Assembly: GCA_963678275.1 (NCBI GenBank)
Contig: OY782765.1
Location: 6,076,001 to 6,140,000, forward strand
DNA length: 64,000 nt
From: G963677445 sp963678275
GTDB taxonomy: Bacteria; Bacteroidota; Ignavibacteria; Ignavibacteriales; Melioribacteraceae
Direction: 5' to 3'
The position numbers were made by a program, and so were the translations under genes. The notes under the pieces are model-generated. The model had not been told where the DNA came from and ran no database searches. It worked only from the letters and a program-made list of their open reading frames with translations. Shown here in pieces: positions 37,114 to 45,938 of this stretch (its first letter is position 1; every line of letters starts with the position of its first letter).

Positions 37114-37974
37114 TTGGGTTTCAGGATTATTGTTATGGTTTTAATCTTATCGGGGTGGATATACTCCCAGATGATTCCTCTGGCTCATAAAAACTACTGG
37201 TATTATATAAGTGAATACACCGATCATGAATGGTTTGTCCAACCGGGTAAAATAGATTCTAATGGTTGTACCTATTTTAAACTGACTAATAAAGAAGGAT
37301 ACCTGCCGAGATTAGTAAGGCTCAGGGAAGATGGATATTATGTAATACTCAGGGACAGCAGTTATGATGAGCCGGACCATGAGGAGATATATTACAAACA
37401 GGGAGCGTTGCCGGGTGATAGCTGGACACAAAAAATACCCGGGAATTTTTCAACCCCGCATTTTTTTACAACAACAGTTGAAGACACAATCAGCAGTAAA
37501 GTATATGGGAAGCGGGTTATTGTGAGATTTCTTCATTATTACGCGGGAATTGTGGAAGAAGATCAGGTTTATACGGAAGAATTTGGTTTGCTCGGCACAT
37601 CTGATATCTGGGGTCCGACAAGCACATTGATGGGTTGTGTTATAGATGGTGTATTATATGGGGATACATCAACAACCTCGGTTAGTTATAGTTTTGACCC
37701 GGGGTTGCCTTATAAAATGGAATTGAGCCAGAATTATCCGAATCCCTTTAATCCCTCCACGAGGATAGAATATTACCTGCCGCGCTCAGGAAATGTTGTT
37801 TTTGAGATTTTTGATATCACGGGAAAGAAAGTTGCCGAACCTTTTAACGGATTCAAAAACCATGGAAATCATTCATTCATATTTTCCGGGGAAAATTTTG
37901 CCGGGGGAGTATATTTGTATTCTCTCAGGGATAACAGGAGAAGAGTGGTTAAGAAGATGATTTATCTTAAATAA
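37114..37974 (+). CDS. Secreted protein of unknown function with T9SS sorting domain
   Basis: 286 residues. Signal peptide (MGFRIIVMVLILSGWIYSQ), about 180 residues of a beta-rich domain (W-Y-Y-I-SEYTDHEW, LPGDSW, EEFGLLGTSDIWG) that I do not recognise, then the sorting domain NYPNPFNPSTRIEYYLP to the C terminus. The frame begins with TTG at 37114, seven bases after AGGAG; the next ATG (codon 8) would cut the signal peptide. It is a T9SS cargo; its role is unknown. Confidence 0.7.
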   Translation: MGFRIIVMVLILSGWIYSQMIPLAHKNYWYYISEYTDHEWFVQPGKIDSNGCTYFKLTNKEGYLPRLVRLREDGYYVILRDSSYDEPDHEEIYYKQGALPGDSWTQKIPGNFSTPHFFTTTVEDTISSKVYGKRVIVRFLHYYAGIVEEDQVYTEEFGLLGTSDIWGPTSTLMGCVIDGVLYGDTSTTSVSYSFDPGLPYKMELSQNYPNPFNPSTRIEYYLPRSGNVVFEIFDITGKKVAEPFNGFKNHGNHSFIFSGENFAGGVYLYSLRDNRRRVVKKMIYLK

Positions 37975-38225
37975 GCCCGATTTTAGAATGAGCATTAAGA
38001 TCAGAACTAATGAAGTGTCAAAAACAATTAAATCGTTTTGTATAATTTTTCACAGAGTGAAATGCCGGAGTAGTAATAAAATATTGGCTCTATGTGCAAT
38101 ATAGTGGGTAATTGAATTAAAGTCAGCAACAAGCCAGGTCGATCGAATATTCCATAAGAAGCCAAATTCTAAGCAAAATGGCAAAATTTTATTTAACCAT
38201 CAATTTACCGGGGAATTCTGTCCGC

Positions 38226-39009
38226 CTGTTCGCCGCGGAGAATCCCTGGCGGGACTTTTGATCAACTTCTTAACTTATTTCCCCACAATGAATTGCGGGG
38301 CTAATGTCTGTCGTCCCTGACGGGACTTTTTACATCTGATTCATCTCGTTACAAATAGTATCATGTAAAAAAGAATCCCGGCAGGGATGAAAGATCAGAA
38401 CTCCTTACTCCTCGCAAAATGAAATCGCGGAAATTTTTGGAAAATATCATATGAAATTGTTATCCATTTATTACTTGACAAAGTCTTTTCTTAGCCATAC
38501 ATGATGTATTAGAAAATTGAAATTCTATCGATCCGGGTTTATCGAGGATGTCTTAAGGTGTTTGATTATCCGGGGTGGTTTGTGAATCCTCTACAAGGAT
38601 TTTGTCTCCTGGTATTTACAATTTTCTACAATAATTGTTGCCTCTACAAGGCAAATGAGATAAAAAGAACCTTGTAGAGGTTCCCATTATTGTAGAAAAT
38701 GATAGACAACCTGGAAAACATCTCTGTAGGAGATGCATAAAATGGTGTTTAAATTAAATCATTTTTGAAAATAATACAATGTCAATGTATTGGTTCAGTA
38801 CACTATTCGATAAGAGAAAGAAGGACCTGCCTAAGTTGTTTCCTTATGGAATTATTCCGCGATTTTATTTTGCGAATGCATCCATGCAAGTTATTGTTTT
38901 TTATAACCGTGATCAGGAGTTCTGAAGATAATAGCCCCTATTTTCAAATAGGGGGAAATGTATAAAGAAAGGTTAATAAGTCCCGTCAGGGATTCTCCGC
39001 GGCGAACAG
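38226..39009. repeat. E5 palindromic element interrupted by E1 copy B
   Basis: Arms of 32 bp at 38226-38257 and 38978-39009 are reverse complements with one mismatch (CTGTTCGCCGCGGAGAATCC ... and complement). Inside lie hairpins with TGAC/GGCA-type loops (CGTCCC-TGAC-GGGAC; ATCCC-GGCA-GGGAT) and CCCCTATTTTCAAATAGGGG. E1 copy B fills 38395-38925, so E5 without it would be about 253 bp. It occupies most of the gap 37975-39502. Confidence 0.85.
38395..38925 (+). repeat. E1 hairpin element, copy B (531 bp)
   Basis: Bounded by TCAGAACTCC and GGAGTTCTGA and highly similar to 3464-4023. Mini-hairpins: AATCC-TCTACAA-GGATT (38585-38601), TTGCC-TCTACAA-GGCAA (38638-38654), GAACC-TTGTAGA-GGTTC (38667-38683), CATCTC-TGTAG-GAGATG (38719-38735). 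The middle pair is enclosed by a perfect 15-bp inverted repeat (38621-38635 / 38686-38700). AGA flanks both ends, a possible but weak 3-bp duplication. No coding frame. Confidence 0.9.
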
Positions 39010-39502
39010 AATTAGTTTAGCCCTGGCTTGTCAGTCTATGATAATAATAGTCCATCATTCATACGTGCTGTCAGGCAAATCATATTTTGGCGCTTATGTA
39101 ACTGTTCAGTTACGTCCATTTAATATTTGGTTGTCTTTTCATTACCCACTGGTTTTCATATAGAACCAAAATATTAATCCGGTATTGTACCAATAATTTT
39201 TTACAGTATCACAATTTTTTTGGAGGCCACAAGTTCCGTAAGGCGAATCAAACCCCTCCCGGCCTCCCCTTTTTCTAAAGGGGAGGGGATATCCAATATA
39301 TAAATGATTTTATTCTTTTCCCGGGTTTAGAAATCCGTGGAAAGAATCACATAAAAAAATGTGAAAATATTTCCCGCGATTTTATTCAGTCAGAGATTAA
39401 AATTCATATAATAATATTCGGTTTCATCCCTGGTGAAGCAAATTTAGAACGTGAAATATTGCGTCGGTCCTTCCCAATTTCTCCTGTCGGGATCAGCTTC
39501 AA
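39010..39502. other. Gene-free stretch
   Basis: No gene seen. The only structure is a CTCCCCT/AGGGGAG hairpin (39264-39285) preceded by CCCCTCCCGGC, a short repeat-like motif; it lies about 215 bp downstream of the minus-strand operon end and could end its transcription. Confidence 0.5.
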
Positions 39503-40369
39503 TCAAAAATTAAAGCCGGGGCTGGAGGCTGATCTGAAAACCAGTTTTAAACCGGCGCCCGCTTCTTTTACTCTGCTGACAGAATTAAGGGCAATTTTGG
39601 AGCGCATATCGGTATTAAAACAGGGGTAGAGCTCCAGAGGTTTAACCGATTTAATATATTTAAGCACATCCCTGAGCCGGTTATCATCGGGAGCGACGAG
39701 GTTAAATCCCCCTATTACCGCCGCTATTTTTTCAATTCCCGAACTTTTAATCGCGTGTTCGATGATGTTGCAAATTCCTGATTCGGAAGAGCCGGTAATA
39801 ATTACCAGTCCGGCGCTGCTTTCATAAAGCAGCGCTGAATCGTCAATATGGTAATCATCGAGCTCCTCACGTTCATTGATCAGTTTACCGGCAGCCGGCT
39901 GATCATCGAAACCGCGCCCGCGGTTTATTTCACCGAGGAAAAGAAGCCTTTCGGTCAGCCGCGCTTCACCTTTGCTCAGTTTGAGGTTAAAATGATAAGA
40001 AAGTTTTTCATCGGTAAAATGCGCCCCTGTCATATGGCGCTGATTTGATAAACGTGTAAGAAAAGTAAACGGGTGGGCGATCACGGAAGGTTTTTTATAG
40101 TTCAGGTCTTCCCTGAGTGATTCACTGTAAAGACGGGTAAGTTCTTCGAGTCCCAGGGTCAGATGGTGACTGCCGCCGGTGAAAATAAGAACGTCGGTAT
40201 CAAAAATATTAATATTCAGTTTGGCCGCGTTCTGAATAAAATTGCCTGAGTAGCCTGCATTGACCAGGAATTTTTTCCCGGCATCTTCGATAAAACAGGA
40301 GAAACCCTGCTCGGCGAGCAAATATTTACCCGGTATAACGGATCGGTCTGTGAGGATAGTCAGTTCCAC
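39503..40369 (-). CDS. Metallo-beta-lactamase-fold protein with lost metal site (MptA/PqsE-type dihydropterin-synthase-like branch)
   Basis: 288 residues without signal peptide. The overall pattern matches the MBL branch annotated as ribofuranosylaminobenzene 5'-phosphate synthase-like: an N-terminal strand pair, VLIFTGGSHHLTLGLEEL where active members have the HxHxDH motif, VIITGSSESGICNIIEHA where they have GCSHSGI, and LYPCFNTD where they have PCHCTG. Every metal-binding signature is altered, so the protein is probably not a typical metal-dependent hydrolase. The GTG start at 40369 lies 2 bp after the stop of the Ntn-hydrolase gene, indicating coupled translation. Last gene of a six-gene operon. 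Confidence 0.65.
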   Translation of the reverse strand: MELTILTDRSVIPGKYLLAEQGFSCFIEDAGKKFLVNAGYSGNFIQNAAKLNINIFDTDVLIFTGGSHHLTLGLEELTRLYSESLREDLNYKKPSVIAHPFTFLTRLSNQRHMTGAHFTDEKLSYHFNLKLSKGEARLTERLLFLGEINRGRGFDDQPAAGKLINEREELDDYHIDDSALLYESSAGLVIITGSSESGICNIIEHAIKSSGIEKIAAVIGGFNLVAPDDNRLRDVLKYIKSVKPLELYPCFNTDMRSKIALNSVSRVKEAGAGLKLVFRSASSPGFNF

Positions 40370-40371
40370 TT

Positions 40372-41583
40372 TTAAAGTCCGAACCTTTTATAATTCTCGA
40401 AAATGGCGTTATCAATTTTGCGGTACATTGTGTTCATTTCGTCATTATCCGGTTTCCCTTTCTCTCGCCAGTCCGAAATATAATGTTCTGAAATTTTCAT
40501 TAGATCATTTTCCAGAGGCCTCAGTTTCTGCATGAATCCATCGCCTTCCTTATTAATTAAAGCGGAAAGATTAAGGTAATTTTCTCCCGAACCTCTTTTA
40601 ACAGGGTAACACCGATCCTTAAGTTTTAATGAATAATCGGCAAGGGGAGCAAAACCGTTTTCGGCGGGAATAAGTGTTTTGGGCAGAATATTTTCGGGAG
40701 TTAAAAAAACCGGCGCAACAACCGAGGTAAGAGGGAATCCGAGGATAGTCCACATAACTGTAAGCCCCGGGTTTTCTCCATTTTTTATTCCCTGTACAAC
40801 TGTTGTTCCGCAGGAATAAAAGCGTGGGATATAGTCGGAAAAATGAACAAAATGGGAATCCTCTGAAAGTGATTCGGCTGTTTCGGCCAAGTCGGCGTCA
40901 AGAAGAGAATGTTTTAATGAACGGCTTACCTTCTGTAGTAAAAATTTATAATCCAATTGATTCGCTCCGTAAGCCTCATAAAAAAGCTCGGAAGCTGTCA
41001 TGTACCTGATATAACCATATCCCTCGCCCGGCGTCCCGGTCCCGGAATAATTAGAGCGGATAATATATCCTTCCGGAGCGATCAGCGGATCATTGGCGTC
41101 TATTTTTGTATATCCGTAATTGTGTGTCTCATAATAAGCCGCTCCCCCCTCAGCGTCAATTACTCCAAAATTTGCTTCCACTCCCATTGGTCTGCTCAGC
41201 GTATCCAGCAGATTTTCAAAATCTTTCAGATCGCGGCATTTTTGCAGAGCCATTTTCATTACAACCCCTTCCTGATCCCGAAATTCAATCTCCTCTGTGT
41301 TCAGGTTATAAGAGGCGGAATTCATGATAGCGAACCCGGTTTCATTAAATCCTGACCAAACCTCTTTTCCAGCGCTGTCTTCGGCATTTACCAGTCCGGT
41401 ATATTTATATTTCCCATCTTCGAAATACATTATTTTATTCTGAAGAAAACCGGAATCCCTGTGTTTCATTAGAAGCGGACGCCCGTCGGGAGTAGCTTTT
41501 CCGCTGATTACGGCGGTGGTGCAGGGAATGGTTATAACATTCATCGAAAAGAAGAGGATGATTATTAGTAATTTCTTCAGCAT
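40372..41583 (-). CDS. Exported C45-like Ntn hydrolase (acyl-CoA:6-APA acyltransferase fold)
   Basis: 403 residues. A signal-like N terminus (MLKKLLIIILFFSMNVITIP) precedes C21 in CTTAVISGKATPDGRPLLMKHRD, the usual start of mature peptidase C45/acyltransferase-type Ntn hydrolases in which the N-terminal Cys is the nucleophile. NFGVIDAEGGAAYYETHNYGY and IRSNYSGTG also fit. Members cleave amide bonds of N-acyl amino acids, dipeptides or bile-salt-like compounds. ATG at 41583 with GGAG upstream; the longer frame continues into the next gene and is not credible. The neighbours (dicarboxylate carrier, sensor lipoprotein) suggest amino-acid amide use, but this is inference. Confidence 0.75.
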   Translation of the reverse strand: MLKKLLIIILFFSMNVITIPCTTAVISGKATPDGRPLLMKHRDSGFLQNKIMYFEDGKYKYTGLVNAEDSAGKEVWSGFNETGFAIMNSASYNLNTEEIEFRDQEGVVMKMALQKCRDLKDFENLLDTLSRPMGVEANFGVIDAEGGAAYYETHNYGYTKIDANDPLIAPEGYIIRSNYSGTGTPGEGYGYIRYMTASELFYEAYGANQLDYKFLLQKVSRSLKHSLLDADLAETAESLSEDSHFVHFSDYIPRFYSCGTTVVQGIKNGENPGLTVMWTILGFPLTSVVAPVFLTPENILPKTLIPAENGFAPLADYSLKLKDRCYPVKRGSGENYLNLSALINKEGDGFMQKLRPLENDLMKISEHYISDWREKGKPDNDEMNTMYRKIDNAIFENYKRFGL

Positions 41584-41596
41584 AAAATTCTCCGGT

Positions 41597-41830
41597 TTAT
41601 TTTGGTTCATCATCAGACTGCTCAACCATCTTTTTATTTGCTTTAAGGTCGAGCACAATTTCCATGGCCTCCTGTTTTTCTTTGTCGCGGAATTCATGAG
41701 TTGATCCGGCCATTGTGGTCAGCATGCTTCCGCCATATTTTCGGATTCGGAGGGCAATCCGGATAAAAATAAAAATAACAAAAACTATCAGTAAAAATAC
41801 AAATAAGAGAGAATATGAATCACTGTTCAT
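41597..41830 (-). CDS. Small single-span membrane protein
   Basis: About 77 residues: one strong transmembrane helix (SLLFVFLLIVFVIFIFIRIALRI) followed by a basic turn, GGSMLTTMAGSTHEF and a charged C-terminal tail (KANKKMVEQSDDEPK). The start at 41830 begins 1 bp after the Cache lipoprotein stop codon. It is short, but position, coding frame and composition make it a real gene. Function unknown; it may assist the transporter or the hydrolase next to it. Confidence 0.65.
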   Translation of the reverse strand: MNSDSYSLLFVFLLIVFVIFIFIRIALRIRKYGGSMLTTMAGSTHEFRDKEKQEAMEIVLDLKANKKMVEQSDDEPK

Positions 41831-41831
41831 T

Positions 41832-42827
41832 TTAATTCCGCTCAATAAATTTACATATTGTCCATTCAACTTCTTTTATCGGTTCCGAAATAATAATATA
41901 ATCCATTTTTTCAGATTTCATTTCAACCAGTCTGTTGCCGTCTTTTATTATCATTTTTGCCGCGTTTCTAACTTCAGCCATCCTGCTTTTAAAGAGGTTG
42001 TAATCATCCTCACGGTAGGTATCACTTTTAATTGTTTCTATATACTTATGTTTTCTCAGGGGAGGCATTGAAAGCAGACTGACAATATTTTCCGGCGCGG
42101 TTACCAGAACACCTTTTCTGTCTATTATCATTATGTTTTTTTGAGCCGGGGGGATATATCGGTCGAAAATAGTATTAATGGTTACATCAATACCGGGAAC
42201 CCCGAGCAGTTCATTTTTATAATAGACCGGGGCAATGACTGAAACCATCCAGCCTCTTCCGGCGGGGTCAACATAAGGATCATTTACCCACACAGCTTTT
42301 CTTTCCGGATTGTGTCTTCTATCCGCGAGATAGTAAAAATTGTAGTTTTTCATAACCAGTTTAACAGGATATTGTCCTATAACATCAATGAAAGGATAAA
42401 TCCTGTTCATGTTGTACCGGTCATTATAATATACCTGGGCGACTTCAGAGCTCGCTTGAATGATATGCTTAAATGCCGAATCAAGCGAAGCGGTTGCCCT
42501 GACATAATTCCATACCTCTTTTGTTTTATCTGTCGCTGCCGAAAGATAAAGGGCTGAACCTCCGTCATTTCCCGGCTTATACAAAACACCGGTCGAATGG
42601 ACTTTATATTTATCCTTCGATTCCAGCGCGGCATATTTGTCGGCATGGAGGATAATCTCTTTTGTTTTTACCGCGAGATCTGAAACCGCGATTCTTATTT
42701 TTCTGAAATCACTGTTTATCCGGGCCGCGATTTCTCCCGCTTCTTTACTGCCCGATTTTATTTTATCTGAATTATCCTCTGTACATGAGATGAGGATTAT
42801 CAGAAAAAAAATGTATAATTTCTTCAT
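41832..42827 (-). CDS. Free-standing Cache (PDC-type) sensor-domain lipoprotein
   Basis: 331 residues. Lipoprotein signal MKKLYIFFLIILISC, a long helix (about 25-65), then a double-Cache (dCache) fold with the ligand-pocket signature WVNDPYVDPAGRGWMVSVIAPVYYKNELLGVPGIDV (about 180-215; split here only for description) and a second PAS-like lobe (DRKGVLVTAPENI). Such domains normally form the periplasmic part of chemoreceptors or kinases and bind amino acids, organic acids or amines; here there is no transmembrane or cytoplasmic part. It sits 16 bp after the dicarboxylate carrier, so capture or sensing of the carrier's substrate is plausible. Confidence 0.75.
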   Translation of the reverse strand: MKKLYIFFLIILISCTEDNSDKIKSGSKEAGEIAARINSDFRKIRIAVSDLAVKTKEIILHADKYAALESKDKYKVHSTGVLYKPGNDGGSALYLSAATDKTKEVWNYVRATASLDSAFKHIIQASSEVAQVYYNDRYNMNRIYPFIDVIGQYPVKLVMKNYNFYYLADRRHNPERKAVWVNDPYVDPAGRGWMVSVIAPVYYKNELLGVPGIDVTINTIFDRYIPPAQKNIMIIDRKGVLVTAPENIVSLLSMPPLRKHKYIETIKSDTYREDDYNLFKSRMAEVRNAAKMIIKDGNRLVEMKSEKMDYIIISEPIKEVEWTICKFIERN

Positions 42828-42843
42828 AAGCTTTCCTCATTTT

Positions 42844-44067
42844 TTATACTTTCAGATTTTCTCCTTCTGTTTTCGCGATCACAACCGCTCCGCAACTGTC
42901 GCTCCATACGTTTATTGTGGTTCGGCACATATCGAGGATTCGGTCCACTGCCAGAATCAGCCCGACTCCCTCGAGGGGCAGGCCGACCGTCTTAAGAATA
43001 ACCGTAATCATTACCAGTCCCGCCATAGGTATTCCCGCCGCTCCGATAGAGGCCAGAAGCGCAGTTATAACCACAACTATCTGTTGAACAAATGTTAGTT
43101 CTACTCCATAAGCCTGCGCGATAAACATTGCCGCCACACATTCATATAACGCGGTTCCGTCCATATTGACAGTAGCGCCGAGAGGCAGTGTGAAACTTGT
43201 AATTTTTCCGCTTACTCCCGAATTATGCTCAACAGCTTCCATCGTTAGGGGCAGGGTGGCATTTGAGGAGGATGTGGAGAAAGCGGTTAATAAAGGTGTG
43301 CTGACTGCCTTGAAATGGTTTACAGGGCTGGCTTTTCCAAAAAATTTCAGGATAAGAGGCAGAGTGACAAACGCGTGAACCATCAGACCTAATAATACGG
43401 CTGCCATATAAATTCCCAGTCTGCCAAATACATTGGCAAGGCCCCCATCCGCTCCTGACTGTTCGGCAACAACTTTTGCCACAATGCCGAAAATTCCCAG
43501 CGGAGCGAATTTTATTACAAAAAGGGTTATCTGCATCATTACATCAAATGCGGAATTGACAAAATCGGTCATGAATTTTTTAGGCTTTTCCGGTATTCTT
43601 GTTATGAAAAAACCGAAAATAATGGCGAAGAAAATTATGGCCAGCATATCTCCTTTCGCGAAGGCAGTGAAAATATTAACCGGAATAATATTTATCAGTG
43701 TGTCGCCCAGGCTTTCGCTGGCGGCGCTTAGTCCTTCAACCTCCTGGATAAATCCCATGTCGGCCCCGGCTCCCGGTTGTAAAATATTTACAAAAAAGAG
43801 GCCGGTGATAATAGCGAATGTGCTTGTTGTAACATAATAAAGCATCGTTTTAAAGCCAAGTCTTCCCAGGTTTTCCGCGTTACCGATATTTGTAACACCC
43901 GAAATTATTGAACTGAGAATGAGGGGGATAATAACCATTTTTAAGCCCCTGAGAAAAATATCCCCCAGCCAGCTTACATATGACACCTGGTCGGGCAGAA
44001 TATAACCGAATAACGCGCCTAAAAATAATGCTATCAGAATCTGCCAGTGAATCGCGATTTTTTTCAT
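42844..44067 (-). CDS. Dicarboxylate/amino acid:cation symporter (DAACS family, GltP/DctA-like)
   Basis: 407 residues with about eight transmembrane helices and the two re-entrant hairpins of the family. Motifs: the serine-rich hairpin STSSSNATLP, the substrate/cation-binding NMDGTALYE, the second hairpin AGIPMAGLVM, and DRILDMCRTTINVWSD carrying the Asp and Arg that contact dicarboxylate substrates. It imports aspartate/glutamate or C4-dicarboxylates with sodium or protons. The Arg in DMCRTT favours acidic amino acids or dicarboxylates over neutral ones. It overlaps hemW by 4 bp (ATGA). A link to aspartase (24.8 kb) and fumarate reductase (46-50 kb) would make metabolic sense. Confidence 0.92.
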   Translation of the reverse strand: MKKIAIHWQILIALFLGALFGYILPDQVSYVSWLGDIFLRGLKMVIIPLILSSIISGVTNIGNAENLGRLGFKTMLYYVTTSTFAIITGLFFVNILQPGAGADMGFIQEVEGLSAASESLGDTLINIIPVNIFTAFAKGDMLAIIFFAIIFGFFITRIPEKPKKFMTDFVNSAFDVMMQITLFVIKFAPLGIFGIVAKVVAEQSGADGGLANVFGRLGIYMAAVLLGLMVHAFVTLPLILKFFGKASPVNHFKAVSTPLLTAFSTSSSNATLPLTMEAVEHNSGVSGKITSFTLPLGATVNMDGTALYECVAAMFIAQAYGVELTFVQQIVVVITALLASIGAAGIPMAGLVMITVILKTVGLPLEGVGLILAVDRILDMCRTTINVWSDSCGAVVIAKTEGENLKV

Positions 44068-45218
44068 ATAAAATATTTACTCCTGCACTTTGAGAATGAC
44101 GCGATTATCTCGTCAGATATCGCGTATCCCGATTTTGTAAATTTAATAAAATTATCCTTTCTCTCCACATAACCCAGTAATTCAAGGGTTTCCAGATAAT
44201 ATAATTTATATTCAGCTACCGCCGGGCCGACAAGTCCCGTATATTTTTCAATATTAAGTCCCCGGCTTCTAAACCCAAGCATAACAAATTCCTCGATTTC
44301 CTCATTACGGGAAATCTTTTCACTATTCATCACAGCATTTCCCCCTTTTTTTACGGCCTCCATGTAATATCCGAGGGATGTGAAATTCCACCACCTGGTT
44401 TTGTCAATAAAAGAATGGGCCGAGGGACCGAGTCCCAGGTAGTTTTGATATTCCCAGTAGGCGAGGTTATGGCGGCATTCATAGCCGGGACGGCAAAAAT
44501 TAGATACTTCATACTGATCGAAGCCGTTATCTTTCAGGAAGTCGATTGTTATTTCATAAAGTTCGGCGTCATAATCATCATCCTGCATTTTTACCTTCCC
44601 GTCCAGAACCATCTTGTTAAGTATTGTGCCTCTTTCAAGAATAAGGCTGTAAGCCGAAATATGTTTTACCGGCAGATTTACGGCAGTTTTAAGGTTATCT
44701 GTCCATTTTTCTTTTGTTTGTCCCGGCAGATTAAATATCAGATCGATTGAAATGTTTTCGAATCCGTTTTTATGAGCGTTAATAACGGTATTTTGAGCGG
44801 TTTCGCTGTTATGAATCCGGGTGAGGAATTTTAATTCATCATCATTAAAGGATTGTATCCCAACGCTGAGCCGGTTGATCCCCCCGTTTAGGTAACCGGA
44901 AACACCATCTTCACCGATTGTGCCGGGATTGCTTTCCATGGTGATTTCACAATCTTCAGCGATTGGGAAGAAGTTATTAATTTGATCGAGGATAAATTTG
45001 ATTTCATCAGGTGACATAAGTGATGGGGTTCCCCCGCCGAAAAAGATTGTGCCGGAGCTGAACCTGCCCTGATACTTTTCTCCATACCAGGCGATCTCTT
45101 TTTTAAGGGAATCAAGAAACGCCGATTTATTCTTTTGGGTAATTATGGAATAAAAATCGCAGTATATGCATTTATGATCGCAGAAGGGGATGTGTATATA
45201 TATGGAAAGATTTTCCAA
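44064..45218 (-). CDS. hemW: HemW-like radical SAM protein (coproporphyrinogen-oxidase-related heme chaperone)
   Basis: About 384 residues. IPFCDHKCIYCDFYS supplies the CxxxCxxC cluster for the radical SAM [4Fe-4S]; the extra cysteine found in genuine HemN is absent, which fits HemW, a heme-binding chaperone rather than an oxidase. FFGGGTPSLM, MESNPGTI, LSVGIQSFND, DLIFNLPGQT and NLAYWEYQNYLGLGPSAHS follow the family. The start is uncertain: a longer frame reaches a TTG at 45326, but its first 30 residues do not resemble the family; I prefer the TTG at 45218, preceded by GAAAGAGA. First gene of a six-gene operon. Confidence 0.85.
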   Translation of the reverse strand: MENLSIYIHIPFCDHKCIYCDFYSIITQKNKSAFLDSLKKEIAWYGEKYQGRFSSGTIFFGGGTPSLMSPDEIKFILDQINNFFPIAEDCEITMESNPGTIGEDGVSGYLNGGINRLSVGIQSFNDDELKFLTRIHNSETAQNTVINAHKNGFENISIDLIFNLPGQTKEKWTDNLKTAVNLPVKHISAYSLILERGTILNKMVLDGKVKMQDDDYDAELYEITIDFLKDNGFDQYEVSNFCRPGYECRHNLAYWEYQNYLGLGPSAHSFIDKTRWWNFTSLGYYMEAVKKGGNAVMNSEKISRNEEIEEFVMLGFRSRGLNIEKYTGLVGPAVAEYKLYYLETLELLGYVERKDNFIKFTKSGYAISDEIIASFSKCRSKYFI

Positions 45219-45408
45219 ATCGTCTCTTTCAAATTTGAGGAGATGAAAACATTTGTACAAAAATAAGGATAACAGGGCTGTAAAACCAGAGGGGGGGCGG
45301 ATAATTCGGGGATTACAGCCCGACAACCAAATTCATGATGGCTGACCGGGATTTAACCTATCGAAAGCTTGTTATTCTGTCGTCCCTGGCGGGACTTTTT
45401 TTCAAACT

Positions 45409-45938
45409 TCAGAACTCCTGATCCCGGTAATAAAAAACAATAACTTACAGTGGTTCATTCGCAAAATAAAAACGAAGAAAATTTTATAAGGAAACAACTT
45501 GGGCAGATCTCTCTTTATCTTATCGGATAATGTTTAGACCCAATACATCAACATTGTATTATTTTTAAAAAAGATATAATATGAACGCCTTTTTATGCAT
45601 CTCCAACAGAGATGTTTTCCAGGTTGTCTATCATATTTTACAATAATTACTGCCTCTACAAGGCAAATGCAATAAAAAGAACCTTGTATAGGTTCCAATT
45701 ATTGTAGAATATTGTTAAAACCATAAGACAAAATCCTTGTAGAGGATTCACAAACCACCTCGTATAATCAAACACCTTAAGACATCTTCGATAAACCCGG
45801 ATCAATAGAATTTCAATTTTCTAATTCATCATGTATGGCTAAGAAAAGACTTTGTCAAGTAATAAATGGATAACAAATTCTTTAGATATTTTCCAAAAAT
45901 TTCCGCGATTTCATTTTGCGAGGAGTTAGGAGTTCTAA
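45409..45938 (-). repeat. E1 hairpin element, copy C (530 bp, inverted, core flipped)
   Basis: TCAGAACTCC at the left and GGAGTTCTAA at the right. Outer parts match copies A and B in reverse orientation, but the core 45649-45696 (TGCCTCTACAAGGCAAATG...GAACCTTGTA...) reads in the same plus-strand direction as in A and B. It is bracketed by TACAATAATT (45639-45648) and its complement (45697-45706). A CGTCCCTGGCGGGAC hairpin of E5 type lies just left (45380-45394). With E6 it fills most of the gap 45219-46387. Confidence 0.9.

Noticed and set aside
38391..38928. AGA target-site duplication around E1 copy B
   Set aside because: Three bases only, and copies A and C do not show a corresponding duplication; not strong enough to claim transposition.
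45219..45326. N-terminal extension of hemW
   Set aside because: The added residues do not resemble the family; the conserved radical SAM domain begins just after the TTG at 45218.
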